NCBI GenBank assembly: GCA_003156495.1
Contig: PMHC01000031.1
Coordinates: 567-10,147, forward strand
Direction: 5' to 3'
Length of the DNA: 9,581 nt
Source of the DNA: Acidobacteriaceae bacterium
Lineage (GTDB): Bacteria > Acidobacteriota > Terriglobia > Terriglobales > Acidobacteriaceae
Position numbers and translations under genes: made by a program. Of this stretch, positions 6,469 through 9,581 are shown in pieces. Numbering within the stretch: the first letter of the stretch is position 1; every line of letters begins with the position of its first letter. Under the pieces are notes generated by a model. The model was not told where the DNA came from, made no database searches, and was given only the letters and a program-made list of their open reading frames with translations.

Positions 6469-7656
6469 ATGTTGCCGCAGCCGCGCCTGCTCGTATTGCC
6501 CACCATTCTTTTTCTGACATTTGCAACCGCCGCCGGGGCAGAGAAAAAGCCCGTCTTCCCGGTCAAGCATCCGCCCACCTACTACGTGCCGCAGCTGTTG
6601 CCTTCGATCAGCGATGCAGCGGAAAAGATTCAGTTTCTAGCCCCGCACATTCGCTACGGCAGCTACAACGGCGCCGATCGGGTCAACGTAAGCAGCAGCG
6701 GCGTGCAGATGTTCTTTTCCGAGTCGGGGTCTACGGTTCATAACCAGTATTTCTGGACCTGGAACGGCGGCTACAACGCGCCGGTCACGAACAATTACCA
6801 CTACAGCGCGAACGTCAGCCTTCTCTACGCGCAGTTGAGCTCGCTGCGCTACGCCGACGGATTCGTGTACGTTTGTACGATCAGCAATGCCTGCGAGATG
6901 CTGACGACGCCCGACATACCGCAGGACCACATGCTGATGGATGCGCTGCTGACGCTGGCGGTGGCCGGCGGCAACACGGATGTGGCCGTTGTCGACATGG
7001 CCTGGGAAACACCTTCGAACAAAGAGATGAAGAAGCTCAAGGTTGGCGACGCGCGCCGTGTGATGGCCATCGATCCGGGCACTCCGGGCGACAAGGCCGG
7101 CATCCATTCCGGCGACATTTTAACCGCCATGGAGGGCGTGCCCTATCACCAGAACATTTACGGCGAAATGGCCGCCAAATGCCTCAAGGCGCACCCCGAG
7201 GGCTGCACCGTGCATATCGATGCGCTACGCGACGGCGCGCCGATCAAGTTCGAAGTCGAGATCAAGCCGGCCTTCACGCAAGAAGCCGCGCAGCGGTTGC
7301 TGATTAACGCCGCGGCATTGGCCGCGCGCCCCGTGGCATCGCCGCAAGCCGCCGCGCCCGCGGAAGCGCCACCGGCCAGCATCAAGTTGGGCATCCGCGC
7401 CCACAACGCCAGCGACGAGGACGCCCACGCGGCCAAACTACCGGAGACCTACGGCGTGCTGGTGGAAAGCGTCGACAAGGGCGGTCTGGCCGAGAGCATG
7501 AAGATACAGGCCGGCGACATCATCGTCGAGCTGAACGGCGCCAGGGTCAGCGGCATGCAGGAGTTCAAGCAGAAGCTGCAATCGGGCGCGGTTACCACGA
7601 TCACCGTTTGGCGGGCTGGCGCGGCCATCAAACTTGCGGTGCCCGAGAGCCTGTAG
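6469..7656 (+). CDS. Exported protein with two PDZ domains
   Basis: A 395-residue protein from ATG 6469, with AGAGG 7 nt upstream. The same frame is open much further upstream, but that part is antisense to guaA. Residues 1-24 form a signal peptide (hydrophobic 'LLVLPTILFLTF', probable cleavage after ATAAGA), so it acts outside the cytoplasm. Residues 25-185 match no family I recognise; they are rich in Tyr, Asn and Ser, with a pair C136/C142. PDZ 1 spans about 188-266 ('PGTPGDKAGIHSGDILTAMEG'-like core near 203-223), with a second pair C238/C246. An Ala/Pro linker (283-303) leads to PDZ 2 (about 305-393; 'SVDKGGLAESMKIQAGDIIV' at 334-353). There is no serine-protease triad before the PDZ domains, so this is not a DegP/HtrA protease. 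It may be a periplasmic scaffold or peptide-binding protein. Gene neighbours give no clue. The domain calls are solid; the function is unknown. Confidence 0.88.
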   Translation: MLPQPRLLVLPTILFLTFATAAGAEKKPVFPVKHPPTYYVPQLLPSISDAAEKIQFLAPHIRYGSYNGADRVNVSSSGVQMFFSESGSTVHNQYFWTWNGGYNAPVTNNYHYSANVSLLYAQLSSLRYADGFVYVCTISNACEMLTTPDIPQDHMLMDALLTLAVAGGNTDVAVVDMAWETPSNKEMKKLKVGDARRVMAIDPGTPGDKAGIHSGDILTAMEGVPYHQNIYGEMAAKCLKAHPEGCTVHIDALRDGAPIKFEVEIKPAFTQEAAQRLLINAAALAARPVASPQAAAPAEAPPASIKLGIRAHNASDEDAHAAKLPETYGVLVESVDKGGLAESMKIQAGDIIVELNGARVSGMQEFKQKLQSGAVTTITVWRAGAAIKLAVPESL

Positions 7657-7678
7657 ATTTTTCGCGGAAAGACACAAA

Positions 7679-7700
7679 GGCCGATCCGCTTGGATCGGCC
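7679..7700 (-). terminator. Intrinsic terminator of the YoeB-type toxin fragment
   Basis: GGCCGATCC (7679-7687) pairs perfectly with GGATCGGCC (7692-7700) around GCTT. On the minus strand the stem is followed by TTTGTGTCTTT, so it would end the toxin transcript 17 bp after its stop. On the plus strand it lies 22 bp after the PDZ gene stop but has no T-tract there, so it is a weaker fit for that gene. Confidence 0.6.
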
Positions 7701-7716
7701 GTCGGCGTTTGGGAAC

Positions 7717-7863
7717 TTACTTGTAGTAATAACGTGCTTGCAGAAAGTCGATTCGATCGTCGGTCACGCAATAGACTAGCCGGTGCTCTCGCGTAATGCG
7801 CCGACTCCAACAACCGGCATATTCGTGCCGCAGCGGCTCGGGCTTGCCAATGCCTGCAAAGGG
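7717..7863 (-). pseudogene. C-terminal fragment of a YoeB/Txe-family toxin
   Basis: I read 48 codons plus TAA on the minus strand, in a frame without its own start. The peptide contains 'GIGKPEPLRHEYAGCWSRR', then 'ITREHRLVYCVTDD' and ends 'ARYYYK'. This matches residues about 38-84 of YoeB, a ribosome-dependent mRNA interferase normally inhibited by the antitoxin YefM. The equivalents of catalytic E46 (KPEPL) and R65 (HRLVY) are kept. H83 of the usual RYHY ending is Tyr here. The N-terminal half is missing: upstream of 'PFAG' the frame loses all similarity at about 7864, where the IS remnant begins. No yefM-like antitoxin remains in the window. The fragment should be inactive, and the loss of the antitoxin without harm agrees with that. 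Confidence 0.85.
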
Positions 7864-8530
7864 ATGGGCGAGAACAGAAGGGAATCTCCAAGCGATCGAA
7901 GACCGCCACCGCCTAGCCGGTATTGCCGGCGAGATCAGTCAGAAGTTATTGGAGTCTGTGCTGGTCGAAACGCGCACGCACGACTTGTTAAGCGAGGAAC
8001 ATTTCACGGTGGATGGCAGGCTAATTCTGGCCTGGGCTGCGGCACGCAGCTTCAAGGAGAAGTCCGATCCTCCTAAGCCTGGCTCTGGCAGCGGGCACAA
8101 GGGCGAGGTGCTTTTGCGGGACAAGGTGCAGTCGACGACCGATGCGGATGCGCGTTTGTACAAGAAGGCCACGGCGGACAAGTCGGTACCTGCCTACCAG
8201 GGCCATGCGCTGACAGAGAACCGCAATGGGTTGGTGGTGGCGCGAGTCTTGCCGCCACGGTGGCCGAGCGCGAAAAGGCGCGGGTGTTGCTGGACCGCCC
8301 GTTGCATCAGGTGAAGTTGCGCTGGCTCAAGCGGGTGGGTTGGTTCTACCGGCTGATCATCGCAGCCTACAACTTGGTGCGTATGCGGAGACTGATCCTG
8401 CTTGAAGCGCTGGCCTGTTAGGGCCAAAGTGTGTCTGGTGACGGGTAAAACGGCCTAGAACGGCGAATTTTTCGTTGGAGAAACAGACCAAGGGGGAAAT
8501 CAGGAGTTTTTCCGCAACCTGTGAAGCCCC
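7864..8530 (+). mobile_element. Degenerate IS5-like insertion sequence remnant
   Basis: The region carries broken pieces of an IS5-type transposase on the plus strand, followed by about 100 bp of likely IS tail. The tail includes 'CAGGAGTTTTTCCGCAACCT' near 8501-8520, which reads QEFFRNL-stop, a tail I associate with such elements in Acidobacteria from memory. The left limit is the point where the YoeB frame stops (about 7864). The right limit lies before the TIGR03435 stop at 8536. I found no clear terminal inverted repeats or target duplication, so both edges are approximate and the original left end is probably deleted. Confidence 0.7.
7880..8421 (+). pseudogene. Transposase remnant, IS5-like family, frameshifted and internally deleted
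   Basis: The first piece (7880 to about 8245) reads as the N-terminal half of an IS5-type transposase: 'IAGEISQKLLESVLVETRTH', 'LLSEEHFTVDGRLILAWAAA' with the first catalytic Asp (TVDG), 'STTDADARLYKK' and 'GHALTENRNGLVVARV'. After about 8245 similarity continues in another frame (8251-8421): 'ATVAEREKARVLLDR', then 'PLHQVKLRWLKRVGWFYRL' and 'AAYNLVRMRRLILLEALAC' to TAG at 8419. The two blocks after the frameshift join at about 8298. In intact relatives they are separated by roughly a hundred residues that hold the later acidic catalytic residues. The protein therefore lacks part of its active site and its N-terminus, and cannot transpose the element by itself. Confidence 0.85.
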
Positions 8531-8535
8531 ATCGA

Positions 8536-9420
8536 TTAATTCGCACTCGGCCTTTCGATGTAAAGGATCTGAATCTCGTAGGCCGGTCCCTTTCCTGATC
8601 GCACCTCAAGACCCATTGCTTTTAGTCCGCTTCGAACCTCCATGTCGTATGTCTCTACCGATTCTTCACCTTGAAAAGGTATGGGAAGATCGAAATCATA
8701 ATGTCCCGCGATTCCTGTTTTGTTTTGATAGTGAATTCGGCTTGATGATAGTGAATGGATGAGCGCGTCCAACGTTACATTGACATAATGCCTGCGGTTA
8801 TTTTCAAGAATGGCCGCCCCATTATCTTCAAGATACATAACTCGCCCTTTTAACTTATCTGTATTCGGCGTTTTTGTTGGTGTTAGTTTCGCTCCATGCT
8901 TTCCAATCACGATATTCTGATAAGCTATCTCGGTATTCTTTACGGCCGTCTCTAACTTGCACCGCTCTTGCAGAGCAGACCGCAATGCTGCCCGCAGCAG
9001 TTCGTTCTTATTTCCTTAAGACCTCCACGCAGGGATATCAGAAGGGGCCACTCGTGCATTGATCTCATATAGGTCTTGCCTTGCCCACGAAGGAAGGCCC
9101 GATATCTTCGTGACGTTTCTCGCGCCATACGCAAACTCGATCAGCGATGCAAGATTAGTGTTTCCCCTGTAGCCGACCGGAGAGGGGCCGTACAACATCA
9201 TGTAGTTTCCGTAAGAGCCGGTCCCTGATTTGTCCGGCCGGATGGAAATTACCTCGAATTTGAAATTCTTGTTTGCCTGCGGATGATTTTGAAGCGGAGC
9301 CCTTTGCCCCTTGCTAGAACTCTGCGCGGCGAGCGGCATGGCTGCCCCTATCAGGACAAGGATAGGCAAGAGGATAGCGATCGCTCTGCATCTGTAGCAT
9401 CCGGTTGATAATTCCATCAT
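8536..9420 (-). pseudogene. TIGR03435-family secreted protein, interrupted by one in-frame stop
   Basis: One frame of 295 codons runs from ATG 9420 (with AGGAAGGA upstream) to TAA 8536, broken only by TAA at 9016-9018 (codon 135). Residues 1-32 form a signal peptide ending in PLAAQ. The N-terminal part has the family pattern 'FEVISIRPDKSG' (55-66), 'NLASLIEFAYGA' (89-100) and 'ISGLPSWARQDLYEINAR' (106-123). After the stop the same frame continues 'NELLRAALRSALQERCKLE' (139-157), then 'KTGIAGHYDFDLPIPF' and the hallmark ending 'IERPSAN'. TIGR03435 is a large paralogous Acidobacteria family of unknown function. The gene is visibly less GC-rich than the genes to its left. It may be a young pseudogene, a gene using readthrough, or a sequencing error; without readthrough only a 134-residue N-terminal piece would be made. 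Confidence 0.85.
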
Positions 9421-9581
9421 TCCGTATATTCCTTCCTGGCGGGTGGCCTTGATATTAGGAGGAGTTCTAACCCTTTGGGGCGCCTGCGGGCCCTCGCCTT
9501 TGATGGCTTGACATCGGAATCGAGAGAGCCTGGCATCAATTGACGAGAAAACTGGCAGTCATCCCCGGTCCCCAAAAGCTA
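9421..9581. other. Upstream region of the TIGR03435 gene
   Basis: The part next to 9420 holds the ribosome-binding site AGGAAGGA on the minus strand. I see no convincing -35/-10 pair on the minus strand. On the plus strand TTGACA (about 9508-9513) lacks a matching -10. The right edge holds copy 2 of the hairpin repeat. No coding region is recognised. Confidence 0.35.
9562..9581. repeat. Dispersed GC-rich hairpin repeat, copy 2, cut by window edge
   Basis: The last 20 nt match 4521-4540 at 19 of 20 positions. They include the left arm CCCGGTCCC and loop CAAAAGCTA. The right arm would lie beyond the window. Its presence upstream of a gene from an unrelated neighbourhood shows that the element is dispersed rather than part of one locus. 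Confidence 0.6.

Noticed and set aside
8418..8609. Minus-strand frame of 63 codons over the IS right end
   Set aside because: It overlaps the IS tail and the end of the TIGR03435 gene, and has no family resemblance or ribosome-binding site.
9508..9540. TTGACA as a plus-strand promoter near the right edge
   Set aside because: No -10 box at 16-18 nt; the TGGCAT nearby does not have sigma-54 spacing either.

Overview
The window reads as a chromosomal segment of a high-GC Acidobacteriota genome. The assignment rests mainly on a secreted protein of the TIGR03435 family (8536-9420, minus), which is expanded in and largely confined to Acidobacteria. It is supported by the Acidobacteria-like BON and PDZ envelope proteins and by a short GC-rich hairpin repeat that occurs twice. 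No rRNA or tRNA genes and no CRISPR array were seen.

Layout from left to right. Positions 1-6213 are almost entirely minus-strand. They hold an exported BON-domain protein cut by the left edge (1-686), glucose-6-phosphate isomerase (pgi, 837-2537), mannose-6-phosphate isomerase (manA, 2650-3633), a VapBC-type toxin-antitoxin pair (toxin 3804-4214, antitoxin 4198-4452), an intergenic block with a dispersed hairpin and a strong terminator (about 4521-4610), and GMP synthase (guaA, 4666-6213). ManA and Pgi both act on fructose-6-phosphate and may share a transcript. The BON gene has a good candidate ECF-sigma promoter and is probably transcribed separately. On the plus strand, divergent from guaA, lies an exported protein with two PDZ domains (6469-7656).

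Positions 7657-9581 are a decayed accessory region. A minus-strand fragment encodes the C-terminal half of a YoeB-type RNase toxin, with its own terminator. It is cut at about 7864 by a plus-strand remnant of an IS5-like element whose transposase is frameshifted and internally deleted. The IS remnant ends about 12 bp from the stop codon of a TIGR03435 gene. That gene is interrupted by a single in-frame TAA but is otherwise readable from signal peptide to its typical C-terminus.

The window does not clearly contain a new system. The points most worth following are the in-frame stop in the TIGR03435 gene, the toxin/IS junction, the ECF-type promoter of the BON gene, the two-PDZ protein with an unassigned cysteine-containing N-terminal region, and a stand-alone isomerase of the kind usually fused to transaldolase.
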